A stretch of 64,000 nt of DNA, taken from assembly GCA_016709385.1 (NCBI GenBank), contig JADJMW010000023.1:1-64000 (forward strand), written 5' to 3'. Position numbers and translations under genes: made by a program. The notes under the pieces were generated by a model. That model worked only from the letters and a program-made list of their open reading frames with translations. It was not told the origin of the DNA and did no database searches. The stretch comes from Candidatus Rubrivivax defluviihabitans. GTDB taxonomy: Bacteria; Pseudomonadota; Gammaproteobacteria; Burkholderiales; Burkholderiaceae_C. Every line of letters begins with the position of its first letter. The stretch's first letter is position 1. This document shows, one piece after another, positions 46,243-54,034 of this stretch.

Positions 46243-47334
46243 ATGAGCAAGACCTCCTACGCCATCGCGGTGCTGCCGGGTGACGGCATCGGCCGCGAAG
46301 TCACGGCCGCGACGCTGCAGGTGCTGCACGCCGTCGCGCCGCGCATCGGCCGGCGCTTCGATACCACCGACCATCCCGCGGGCGCACAGCACTACCTGGA
46401 CAGCGGCGTGGCGCTGCCGGAGGCCACGCTCGCGGCCTGCCGCCAGGCCGATGCGGTCCTGTTCGGCGCGATGGGCCTGCCGCATGTGCGCGCCAAGGAC
46501 GGCACCGAGATCATTCCACAGCTCGACCTGCGCTTCGAGCTCGACCTGTATGCGGGCGTGCGGCCGATCCGCAGCTTTGCCGGGCTGCCCGGCCCACTGG
46601 CCGACCCGCGCGCCGCGCAGATCGACCTGGTGCTGGTGCGCGAAAGCACCGAGGGCCTGTTCCACGCCCGCGGCCGTGGCCGCATCGAGGGTGTTGGCGA
46701 CGCGCAGGCGGCCTACGACACGATGAAGATCACGCGCCGCGGTACCGCGCGCGTGTGCGACTTCGCGCTGCGCCTGGCACGCCAGCGCAAGGCGCGGGGC
46801 TTGCCCGGGCGCGTAACGAATGTGGACAAGGCCAACGTCTTCACCTCGATGGCCTTCTGGCGCCAGGTGTTCGACGAGCGCGCCCAGGCCTTCCCCGACG
46901 TGGCGGTGGAGCATGCGTATGTCGATGCCATGGCGCTGAACCTGGTGATGAAGCCCTGGGCCTACGACGTGCTGGTCACCGAGAACATGTTCGGCGACAT
47001 CCTCTCGGACCTGATCGCCGCGCTGGCCGGTGGCATGGGCATGGCGCCATCGGCCGACATCGGCGACGACCACGCGCTGTTCCAGCCGGCGCACGGCACC
47101 GCGCCCGACATCGTGGGCCAAGGCATCGCCAATCCCACCGCCACGATCCTGTCGGCCGCGATGATGCTCGCCTGGCTGGCCGACCGCCACGGCGACAGCG
47201 CGCTGGCCGACGGCGCGCGCGCCATCGAGGCATCGCTGGCTGCGGCCTTTGCCCAAGGGGTGGTGCGGCCGCGCGAGTTCGGCGGCGCCAGCAGCACTGC
47301 CGACATCGTGCGTGCGGTCATCGAGGGCCTGTGA
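46243..47334 (+). CDS. Isocitrate/isopropylmalate dehydrogenase-family enzyme
   Basis: A beta-decarboxylating NAD(P)-dependent dehydrogenase of 363 residues: AVLPGDGIGREV (9-20), LVRESTEGLFHARGRGRIEG, VTNVDKANVF with the catalytic lysine, ENMFGDILSDLIAALAGGMG with the metal-binding aspartates, PAHGTAPDIVGQGIANPTAT. The substrate loop (STEGLF) differs from that of the tartrate enzyme at 30.2 kb (SEGEYAG), so a different hydroxy acid is likely. The operon also carries a kinase and aldolase for oxo-tetronates, so a C4 sugar acid or related diacid is a reasonable guess. Start ATG 46243. Confidence 0.85.
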   Translation: MSKTSYAIAVLPGDGIGREVTAATLQVLHAVAPRIGRRFDTTDHPAGAQHYLDSGVALPEATLAACRQADAVLFGAMGLPHVRAKDGTEIIPQLDLRFELDLYAGVRPIRSFAGLPGPLADPRAAQIDLVLVRESTEGLFHARGRGRIEGVGDAQAAYDTMKITRRGTARVCDFALRLARQRKARGLPGRVTNVDKANVFTSMAFWRQVFDERAQAFPDVAVEHAYVDAMALNLVMKPWAYDVLVTENMFGDILSDLIAALAGGMGMAPSADIGDDHALFQPAHGTAPDIVGQGIANPTATILSAAMMLAWLADRHGDSALADGARAIEASLAAAFAQGVVRPREFGGASSTADIVRAVIEGL

Positions 47335-47335
47335 C

Positions 47336-48379
47336 ATGGATGAGCGCATCGTCATGGTCGGCGCCGGCTACTGGTCGCAGTTCCAGGTCGAAGGCTGGCG
47401 CGATGCCGGCGCACCGCTGGTGGCCATCGGCAACCGTCGCGTGGAAAACGCTTCGGTGCTGGCGCAGCGCTACGGCGTGTCGCGCTGCTACGGCGACGTT
47501 GCACACATGCTCGACGCCGAACGGCCGACACTGGTCGATGTATGCCTGCCGCCCGTGGCGCAGGAGCCGGCCGTGCGCGCGGCCATCGAGCGCGGCATTC
47601 CCACCATCTGCCAGAAGCCGTTCGGCATCGACCTGGCGCAGGCCGAGGGCATGACCGCGCTGGCCGAATCCGCCGGCGTGCCGCTGGTCGTGCACGAAAA
47701 CTTCCGCTTCGCGCCCTGGTTCCGTGAACTGCGCCGTTGCATCGACGACGGCGTTTTCGGCCGCGTGCACGGCATCGTCTTCCGCCTGCGCCCCGGCGAC
47801 GGCCAGGGGCCGCAGGCCTACCTGGACCGCCAGCCGTACTTCCAGCAGATGCCCGAGTTCCTGGTGCGCGAGACCGCGGTGCACTTCATCGACACCTTCC
47901 GCTTCCTGATGGGCGAGGTGCGTGCCGTGACTGCGCGGCTGCGCCGGCTGAACCCGGTGATCGCCGGCGAAGACTCGGGGCTGCTGATCTTCGAGTTCGA
48001 CGATGCGCGCACCGGGCTGTTCGACGGCAACCGGCTCAACGGGCACCCGGCCACCCACCTGCGCCGCACGATGGGCGAGATGTGGCTCGAAGGCGAACGC
48101 GGCGTGATGCGCCTGGACGGCGAGGCCCGCCTGTGGTGGATGCCGCATGGCGGCGTCGAAGCACCCCACGTCTACGACGACGGGGCCGGGCGCGGCGCCT
48201 TCGGCGGCGCCAGCACCGCGCTGCAGGCCCATGTGCTGGCGCACCTGCGCCAGGGCACGCCGCTGGAGAACGTTGCTCGCGACTACCTGACCAACCTGCA
48301 CGTGCAGGCGGCCGTCTACCACTCGCATGCCAGCGGCCGCAGGGTGCCGATGGCCGGCTTCGACCCCCACCACCCCTGA
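47336..48379 (+). CDS. Gfo/Idh/MocA-family oxidoreductase
   Basis: ATG 47336 lies one base after the previous stop. N-terminal Rossmann fold IVMVGAGYWSQFQVEGWRD (residues 5-23), VDVCLPPVAQEPAVRAAIER, then CQKPFGID: the family motif is usually EKP and here is QKP, which keeps the catalytic lysine. The C-terminal domain has VVHENFRFAPWFRELRRCID, REtAVHFIDTFRFLMGEV with the His of the usual D-x3-H pair, and NRLNGHPATHLRRTMGEM. There are 347 residues. It probably oxidises a hydroxyl of a sugar or sugar acid with NAD(P). Confidence 0.86.
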   Translation: MDERIVMVGAGYWSQFQVEGWRDAGAPLVAIGNRRVENASVLAQRYGVSRCYGDVAHMLDAERPTLVDVCLPPVAQEPAVRAAIERGIPTICQKPFGIDLAQAEGMTALAESAGVPLVVHENFRFAPWFRELRRCIDDGVFGRVHGIVFRLRPGDGQGPQAYLDRQPYFQQMPEFLVRETAVHFIDTFRFLMGEVRAVTARLRRLNPVIAGEDSGLLIFEFDDARTGLFDGNRLNGHPATHLRRTMGEMWLEGERGVMRLDGEARLWWMPHGGVEAPHVYDDGAGRGAFGGASTALQAHVLAHLRQGTPLENVARDYLTNLHVQAAVYHSHASGRRVPMAGFDPHHP

Positions 48380-48390
48380 AGGAGACCGTG

Positions 48391-49383
48391 ATGAAGAAGA
48401 CTCTGGGCCTGACCGGCATCGCCCTCGCGGCTGCACTTGCGCTGCCGGCCGCCGCGCAGACGGTGCTCAAGTTCAGCCATACCGACCAGCAGGCCGGCGC
48501 CCGCCAGGCCGCGGCGGTGGTGTTCGCGAAGAAGGTCGAAGAGTTGACCGCAGGTCGCTACAAGGTGCAGATCTACTGCTGCAGCCAGCTCGGCAACGAC
48601 CCGAAGAACATCGAGCAGCTGGCGCTCGGCGGCATCGACTTCACGGTGTCGTCGACCGGCTCGTACGCACCGCACGTGCCGAGCCTGAACCTGACGATGC
48701 TGCCCTTCATCGTCGAAGGCTACAAACAGGGCTGGCGCTTCTACGACGAGAGCAAGTGGCTGCAGGAGCAGTTCGACAAGGCGCCGGCGAAGGGATTTCG
48801 ATTCCTGGCGACCTGGGAGGCGGGCTTCCGCAACATGACGACGAAGACGGCGCTGAACTCGCCCGCCGATGCCAAGGGCATGAAGCTGCGCACCTTCCCG
48901 AACGAGATGATGCGCTGGTCGCTGGAAGCGATGGGCTTCACGATCCAGATCATGCCGCTGCCGGAGGTCTTCCTGGCCATCCAGCAGGGCGCGGTGCAGG
49001 GCCAGGAGAACCCGATCGACACCATCTACTCGAACAAGTTCTACGAGGTGGCTCCGAACATCACGCTGACCAACCACGTGTACAGCCCGATCCCGCTGGC
49101 CATCAGCGAGAAAACCTGGCAGAAGCTGTCGCCCGCCGACCAGAAGGCCGTGACCGAAGCGGCCAGGATCGCCGGCAAGTTCAGCCGCGAGATGATCGCC
49201 GGCAACGACGACAACCAGCTCAAGGAGATGGCCTCGCGCGGTGCCAAGGTCAACGCCAAGCCGGACATGGCCGCCTTCCGCCAGTCGGTCAAGCCGGCCT
49301 ACGACAAGGCGCGCGAGAAGTACGGTGCCGACGTCGACAAGGTGCTTGCCGAAGCCGAGGCCATCCGCAAGACCACCAAGTAG
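48391..49383 (+). CDS. dctP: TRAP transporter solute-binding protein (DctP)
   Basis: ATG 48391 follows AAGGAGACC. A signal peptide (residues 1-22, ending PAAAQ) precedes VLKFSHTDQQAGARQAAAVV, LTAGRYKVQIYCCSQLGNDP, FPNEMMRWSLEAMGFTIQIM with the carboxylate-binding region, and GAVQGQENPIDTIYSNKFY, a DctP hallmark. There are 330 residues. This periplasmic receptor for an organic or sugar acid works with the two membrane subunits that follow. Proteins in this branch bind sugar acids, which suits the OtnK/OtnC genes downstream. Confidence 0.9.
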   Translation: MKKTLGLTGIALAAALALPAAAQTVLKFSHTDQQAGARQAAAVVFAKKVEELTAGRYKVQIYCCSQLGNDPKNIEQLALGGIDFTVSSTGSYAPHVPSLNLTMLPFIVEGYKQGWRFYDESKWLQEQFDKAPAKGFRFLATWEAGFRNMTTKTALNSPADAKGMKLRTFPNEMMRWSLEAMGFTIQIMPLPEVFLAIQQGAVQGQENPIDTIYSNKFYEVAPNITLTNHVYSPIPLAISEKTWQKLSPADQKAVTEAARIAGKFSREMIAGNDDNQLKEMASRGAKVNAKPDMAAFRQSVKPAYDKAREKYGADVDKVLAEAEAIRKTTK

Positions 49384-49399
49384 AACGCCGCGCCGAGCC

Positions 49400-49927
49400 A
49401 TGCAGGCGACGCCCATGCTCAAGCCGGTGCCGCCGGCACCGCTGCCCATCCGCCTGGTCGGACGGACGGTGGACTGGGTGGTGATCACCATCGGTGCCGT
49501 GATGGCCACGATGGTGTTTACCAACGTCTGCCTGCACTTGTTCCACGAGGACCTGGCCTGGGTCACCGAGTTCGGTGAATTGCTGATGGTGTGGGTCACC
49601 TTCCTGGGCGGCGCCTGTGCGGCGCAGCGCGGCGCGCACATGACCATCACCGAGTTCATCGACAAGCTCGAACCGGCCCATCGCCGCTGGGCCGACCTGG
49701 CCGTGCAGTCGGCTTGCCTGGCCATGCTGCTGGTGCTGGTGCGCTATGGCTGGTCGCTGGTGAATGCCAACTGGGGCAACCAGCTCACCGTGCTCGAATG
49801 GCCGATGGCCTTCCAGTACATGGGCATGGCGGTGGGTTGCAGCCTGATGGCGGTGTTCGTCGCCTGGGACGTGTGGCAGATCGCGCGCGGCGTGCCGCGT
49901 GAAGCACGCTATCCGAAGTCCGAGTAG
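49400..49927 (+). CDS. dctQ: TRAP transporter small membrane subunit (DctQ)
   Basis: Four predicted helices in 175 residues: WVVITIGAVMATMVFTNVCL, WVTEFGELLMVWVTFLGGA, LAVQSACLAMLLVLVRYGWS and a last helix around GMAVGCSLMAVFVAWDVWQI. The loop AAQRGAHMTITEFIDKLEPA contains the G-x-H motif of DctQ. ATG 49400 is taken as start, with ATG 49415 as an alternative. It lies 16 bases after dctP and 4 bases before dctM. Confidence 0.88.
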   Translation: MQATPMLKPVPPAPLPIRLVGRTVDWVVITIGAVMATMVFTNVCLHLFHEDLAWVTEFGELLMVWVTFLGGACAAQRGAHMTITEFIDKLEPAHRRWADLAVQSACLAMLLVLVRYGWSLVNANWGNQLTVLEWPMAFQYMGMAVGCSLMAVFVAWDVWQIARGVPREARYPKSE

Positions 49928-49931
49928 GTCG

Positions 49932-51221
49932 ATGCTGGCCCTGACCCTGTTCGGCATCTTCTTCGCCATCGCGCTGGCCGGCGTGCCGCTGCTGTATTCG
50001 ATCCTCATCACCACCACCGGCATCATCGCGCTGCAGGGTCTGGGCCATCCGCTGGAGACGATCTTCCTGTCCTTCATCGGCGGCGTCGAGCCCTTCATCC
50101 TGCTCGCCGTGCCGCTGTTCATCTTCGCCGGCGAGCTGCTCGCGCAAGGCGGCGTGGGCAGGCGCATCGTCGAGTTCGCGCGTGTGCTCTTCGGCTGGCT
50201 GCCGGGCGGGCTGGGCGTGGTCACCGTCATCAGCTGCACGCTGTTCGGCGGCGTGTCGGGCTCGGCCATCGCCGACACCGCGGCCATCGGCTCGCTGGTG
50301 ATCCCGGCCATGGTGGCGCGCGGCTATTCACGCGGCTTCGCCGCCGCGCTGCTGGCGGTGGCCGGCACGGTGGCGCTGCTGATGCCGCTGTCGATCCCCT
50401 TCCTGGTCTATGCCTTCATCTCCGGCGTGTCGATGCGCACGCTGTCGATGGCCGGCCTGCTGCCGGCGCTGGCCACCGCGGCGGCGCTGATCGTGATGTG
50501 CATGTGGCACGGCAAGAAGAGCGGCGTGGACAACGGCGAGGACCGCTCCACGCCGGCGCAGATCCGGGCTGCCGCCAAGGACGCCGGGCCGGCACTGCTG
50601 ATGCCTCTGATCATCGTCGGCGGCATCTGGAGCGGCAAGTTCACGCCCAGCGAATCGGCGGCGGTGGCGGTGTTCTATGGCCTGGCGGTGTCCTTGTTCT
50701 ATTACAAGGATCTGAGCTGGCGGCACATTCCGCAGCTGATGCTGAATGCGTTTTCCACCAGCGCGACGGTGATGCTGGTCATCGGCGCCACCGGCGCGAT
50801 GGCCTGGCTGATCACCGTCGAGCAGGTGGCGGTGCAGATGGCGGAGTGGATCCAGCTGGTGGCCACCGAGCAATGGATGTTCCTGATCCTGTTCAACATC
50901 TGCCTGCTGCTGCTGGGCATCTTCATCGAGCCGCTGCCGGCGATGCTGCTGAGCGCCCCGCTGTTCCTGCCGCTGGCCAAGCACTTCGGCATGGACATGG
51001 TGCACGTCGGCGTGGTGATGACCGCCAACCTGGCCATTGCGCTCTACACGCCCCCGGTGGGCGGCACGCTGTTCGTCGCCGCCAAGCTGGCCCATGCCGG
51101 CATCGGCGAGATCACGCGCCACCTGTGGCCGCTGATGGCCGCCACCTTCACCGTGGTGCTGCTCATCACCTACGTCCCGGCACTCTCGACCTGGCTGCCT
51201 CGCTTCATCCAGTCGCTCTGA
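49932..51221 (+). CDS. dctM: TRAP transporter large membrane subunit (DctM)
   Basis: A 429-residue protein with about 12 helices. The start at ATG 49932 (MLALTLFGIFFAIALAGVPL) is chosen because it opens the first helix. Hallmarks are FILLAVPLFIFAGELLAQGG, GVSGSAIADTAAIGSLVIPA, SIPFLVYAFISGVSM and the late PPVGGTLFVAAKLAHAGIGE with the conserved T-P-P-V-G motif. It carries the transport path, driven by the sodium or proton gradient. The final helix ends WLPRFIQSL. Confidence 0.9.
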   Translation: MLALTLFGIFFAIALAGVPLLYSILITTTGIIALQGLGHPLETIFLSFIGGVEPFILLAVPLFIFAGELLAQGGVGRRIVEFARVLFGWLPGGLGVVTVISCTLFGGVSGSAIADTAAIGSLVIPAMVARGYSRGFAAALLAVAGTVALLMPLSIPFLVYAFISGVSMRTLSMAGLLPALATAAALIVMCMWHGKKSGVDNGEDRSTPAQIRAAAKDAGPALLMPLIIVGGIWSGKFTPSESAAVAVFYGLAVSLFYYKDLSWRHIPQLMLNAFSTSATVMLVIGATGAMAWLITVEQVAVQMAEWIQLVATEQWMFLILFNICLLLLGIFIEPLPAMLLSAPLFLPLAKHFGMDMVHVGVVMTANLAIALYTPPVGGTLFVAAKLAHAGIGEITRHLWPLMAATFTVVLLITYVPALSTWLPRFIQSL

Positions 51222-51245
51222 AATCCGCACGCAGCGAGTCGCCCC

Positions 51246-51536
51246 ATGCTGGCCCTGGTCGTCGAATTCCGCATCCACCCCGGGCACGTGGCCGACTTCG
51301 CCGCCGCCATCGCCGAGAACGCACGCGCATCGCTTGCGCATGAACCGGGGTGCCGCCGCTTCGACGTCTGCCGCGACCCGGCCGATGCGGGGCTGTTCTT
51401 CCTGTACGAGCTGTACGATGACGAGGCCGCGATCCAGGCCCATCTGCAGTCCGCGCATTTCCGCGGCATGGACCAGGCCACGGCCGGCTGGGTGCAGGGC
51501 AAGACCGTGCGTCGCCTGGTCTGCGGCGCCGACTGA
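51246..51536 (+). CDS. Antibiotic biosynthesis monooxygenase (ABM)-domain protein
   Basis: A small ferredoxin-like-fold protein of 96 residues: LVVEFRIHPGHVADFAAAIA (4-23), ARASLAHEPGCRRFDVCRDP, FFLYELYDDEAAIQAHLQSA and HFRGM. These are the usual YgiN/ABM blocks. Family members act on quinones or as small dimers of unknown role. It often occurs in acid-sugar and aldolase operons. It is 24 bases after dctM and 12 before the kinase gene. Confidence 0.85.
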   Translation: MLALVVEFRIHPGHVADFAAAIAENARASLAHEPGCRRFDVCRDPADAGLFFLYELYDDEAAIQAHLQSAHFRGMDQATAGWVQGKTVRRLVCGAD

Positions 51537-51548
51537 AGGGATGCGGCG

Positions 51549-52883
51549 ATGACGGTGGGCCAGCCAGGGCAAAGGGGTGCCGATCCAGGGTCGGCCCGGC
51601 ATCGAGCCGAAGACGCTGCCAGCCCTGTCGGGACCGCACTGCGGCTGGGCTGCATCGCCGACGATTTCACCGGCGCCACCGACCTGGCCAACAACCTGGT
51701 GCGCGGCGGCATGCGCGTGGTACAGACCATCGGCGTACCGGCCGCGCCGGTGGACGGCGTCGACGCCGTGGTGGTGGCGCTGAAGTCGCGCACCGCGCCG
51801 GTGGCGCAGGCAGTGGCCGAATCGCTGGCCGCCGCGCGCTGGCTGCGCGGCCAGGGTGCGCCGCAGATCTTCTTCAAGGTCTGCTCCACCTTCGACTCCA
51901 CACCGCAAGGCAATATCGGCCCGGTGGCCGAGGCCTTGCTGGCCGAACTGGACGCCGACTTCGCGCTCGTCACGCCGGCCTTTCCGGAGGCCGGCCGCAC
52001 CGTCTTCAAGGGGCATTTGTTCGTCGGCGACCAGCTGCTGTCCGACAGCCCCATGCGCCAGCACCCGCTCACGCCCATGACCGACGCCAACCTGGTGCGC
52101 TTGCTGCAGGTGCAATGCCGGCGGTCGCGGGTGGGCCTGGTCGAACACCGAACGGTGGCGCGCGGGGTCGGCGCCGTGCGAGAACGCATCGACGCCCTGC
52201 GCGCCGAAGGCTGCCGGCTGGCCATCGCCGACGCCGTGGACGACGCCGACCTGCACGTGCTGGCGCAGGCGGCGCAGCCGCTGAAGCTGGTCGTCGCCGG
52301 TTCGGGGCTGGCCATCGGCATGCCGGCGCTGCACGGGCTGGCGCCTTGCGTGGCGGCGTCGCTGCTGCCGCCGGCCGAAGGGGCACGCGCCGTCGTCAGC
52401 GGCAGCTGTTCGGCCGCGACGAATGCGCAGGTGGCCGACTTCATTGCCGCCGGCGGGCCGGCCTTCGCGGTGGATGCCTTGCGCGTGGCGGCTGGGTACG
52501 ACGTGGCGGCCGAGGCTCTGGCCTGGGCGGCACCGCGGCTCGGTGGGGAGCCGCTGCTGGTCTACGCCACCGCCGCGCCCGACACCGTGCGCGCGGTGCA
52601 GGCGAAGTTGGGCAGCGAACGCGCCGGCGCGCTGGTGGAGCACACGCTCGCGCGCGTGGCCGCCGGCCTGGTGGATGCCGGCGTGCGCCAGCTGGTGGTG
52701 GCCGGCGGCGAGACCTCGGGCGCCTGCGTGCAGGCGCTGGGCATCACGCAGCTGCGCATCGGCGCGCAGATCGACCCCGGCGTGCCCTGGTGCTTCGCCG
52801 CCGAGCGCGGCCTGCACCTGGCGCTGAAGTCGGGCAATTTCGGCGGCCTGGACTTCTTCCGCCGCGCCTTCGCGTCGCTGTGA
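51549..52883 (+). CDS. otnK: 3-oxo-tetronate 4-kinase (OtnK, four-carbon acid sugar kinase family, DUF1537)
   Basis: Substrate domain LGCIADDFTGATDLANN (residues 33-49) and FFKVCSTFDSTPQGNIGPVA, then VTPAFPEAGRTVFKGHLFVG; nucleotide domain VVSGSCSAATNAQV, FAVDALRVAAGYDVAAEALA and VAGGETSGACVQALG, all diagnostic of the family. It phosphorylates 3-oxo-tetronate at C4 using ATP. The first 30 residues precede the normal start of the family (LGCIADDF) and are probably extra; ATG 51549 has GAAGGG upstream and is kept. There are 444 residues. The oxo-tetronate phosphate decarboxylase follows at once. Confidence 0.9.
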   Translation: MTVGQPGQRGADPGSARHRAEDAASPVGTALRLGCIADDFTGATDLANNLVRGGMRVVQTIGVPAAPVDGVDAVVVALKSRTAPVAQAVAESLAAARWLRGQGAPQIFFKVCSTFDSTPQGNIGPVAEALLAELDADFALVTPAFPEAGRTVFKGHLFVGDQLLSDSPMRQHPLTPMTDANLVRLLQVQCRRSRVGLVEHRTVARGVGAVRERIDALRAEGCRLAIADAVDDADLHVLAQAAQPLKLVVAGSGLAIGMPALHGLAPCVAASLLPPAEGARAVVSGSCSAATNAQVADFIAAGGPAFAVDALRVAAGYDVAAEALAWAAPRLGGEPLLVYATAAPDTVRAVQAKLGSERAGALVEHTLARVAAGLVDAGVRQLVVAGGETSGACVQALGITQLRIGAQIDPGVPWCFAAERGLHLALKSGNFGGLDFFRRAFASL

Positions 52884-52896
52884 GCTCGGCGAAGTG

Positions 52897-53553
52897 ATGG
52901 ACGAGACCGCGGCCCGCGAGGAAATCTGCCGCGTCGGCGCTTCGCTGTACGCGCGCGGCTACGTGCACGCCAGCGCCGGCAATATCAGCGTGCGGCTGGC
53001 CGACGGCTGGCTCATCACGCCCACCGACGCCTGCCTGGGCACGCTGGACCCGGCGCGGCTGGCGCGCATCGACAGTCATGGCGTGCAGACCGCGGGCGAC
53101 CGCGCCAGCAAGACGCTGGCGCTGCACCGGCGCATCTACGAAGCCGCGCCAGAGGCGGGCTGCGTCATCCACACGCACAGCACCCACCTGGTAGCGCTCA
53201 CGCTGGCCGGCGTGTGGAGCGAGGGCGACGTGCTGCCGCCGATCACGCCGTATTTCGTGATGAAGGTCGGCCATGTACCGCTCATTGCCTACCACCGGCC
53301 CGGCGACCCGGCGGTGGCGGAATTGGTCGCTGCGCGCATCGCGGCCATGGCTGCACGCGGCACGCCCATCCGCGCGGTGCTGCTGGAGCGGCTGGGGCCG
53401 AATGTCTGGCACCGTACGCCGGCCGAAGCCAGCGCCGTGCTGGAGGAACTGGAGGAGACGGCGCGGCTGTGGCTGACGGTCACGCCGCGGCCAGCACCGC
53501 TGGACGAAGTGCGGATCGAAGCGCTGAGGCGAGCTTACGGCGCATCTTGGTGA
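52897..53553 (+). CDS. otnC: 3-oxo-tetronate 4-phosphate decarboxylase (OtnC, class II aldolase family)
   Basis: Class II aldolase/adducin fold with YVHASAGNISVRLADGW (residues 24-40), HTHSTHLVALTLAG with the zinc-binding HxH, and a third His region in MKVGHVPLIAYHRPGDPAVA. There are 218 residues from ATG 52897; a GTG at 52894 is equally possible. With OtnK it would convert a 3-oxo-tetronate to dihydroxyacetone phosphate. The family isomerase OtnI, needed in some routes, is not in the window. Last gene of the operon. Confidence 0.88.
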   Translation: MDETAAREEICRVGASLYARGYVHASAGNISVRLADGWLITPTDACLGTLDPARLARIDSHGVQTAGDRASKTLALHRRIYEAAPEAGCVIHTHSTHLVALTLAGVWSEGDVLPPITPYFVMKVGHVPLIAYHRPGDPAVAELVAARIAAMAARGTPIRAVLLERLGPNVWHRTPAEASAVLEELEETARLWLTVTPRPAPLDEVRIEALRRAYGASW

Positions 53554-54034
53554 GGATCCGTGCGTCTGTGCCCATCCACGATGCCGCGTGACGCGCCGGG
53601 CTCTCGGATGGCGGTCCAATGGGAACGGGCGGGTCGTCAAGCTCCGACATCGGCAATCCGACGTTCAGCCGGCCTTGAGTCGGCACTCTCCTGCGGCAGG
53701 GCGTGGCCAGCTCCTGCCGTTTGGAGCTGCCGCGAAAATTTCCGTTGAGCGGTCGGTGGCCGCGATGCGCACCGACGTATCGGCGGAGAAGCTGCCGCCG
53801 CGCTCCATTGCGCCAGGGCCTGTGCATCCTCGGCCCGCAGCAGGCGCGGACGGACGCATCTGCGCCGCTCGCGCCGCGATGGCGTGGGCATCGACCCCGA
53901 TCGTTCGCACGACGGTCCAGGTCGCGCCTGGCGGTGTCCAGGCGCTTCTCATCGAATGGCTTCGGACGAAAAGGCGGTGCGATCAAGCCGGTTCCATGAT
54001 CACTTCGAATTCTGCGCCGGGATAGGATGTCCCG
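53554..54034. other. Gap of about 480 bases without a convincing gene
   Basis: Frames on both strands are open for short distances, but no domain, start context or terminator is convincing. The last bases before 54035 hold an AGGA box, probably the ribosome site of the Kelch gene. Confidence 0.4.

Noticed and set aside
53554..54034. Remnant of a transposase or a small gene between otnC and the Kelch gene
   Set aside because: Several short frames were read on both strands, but none gave a recognisable motif.
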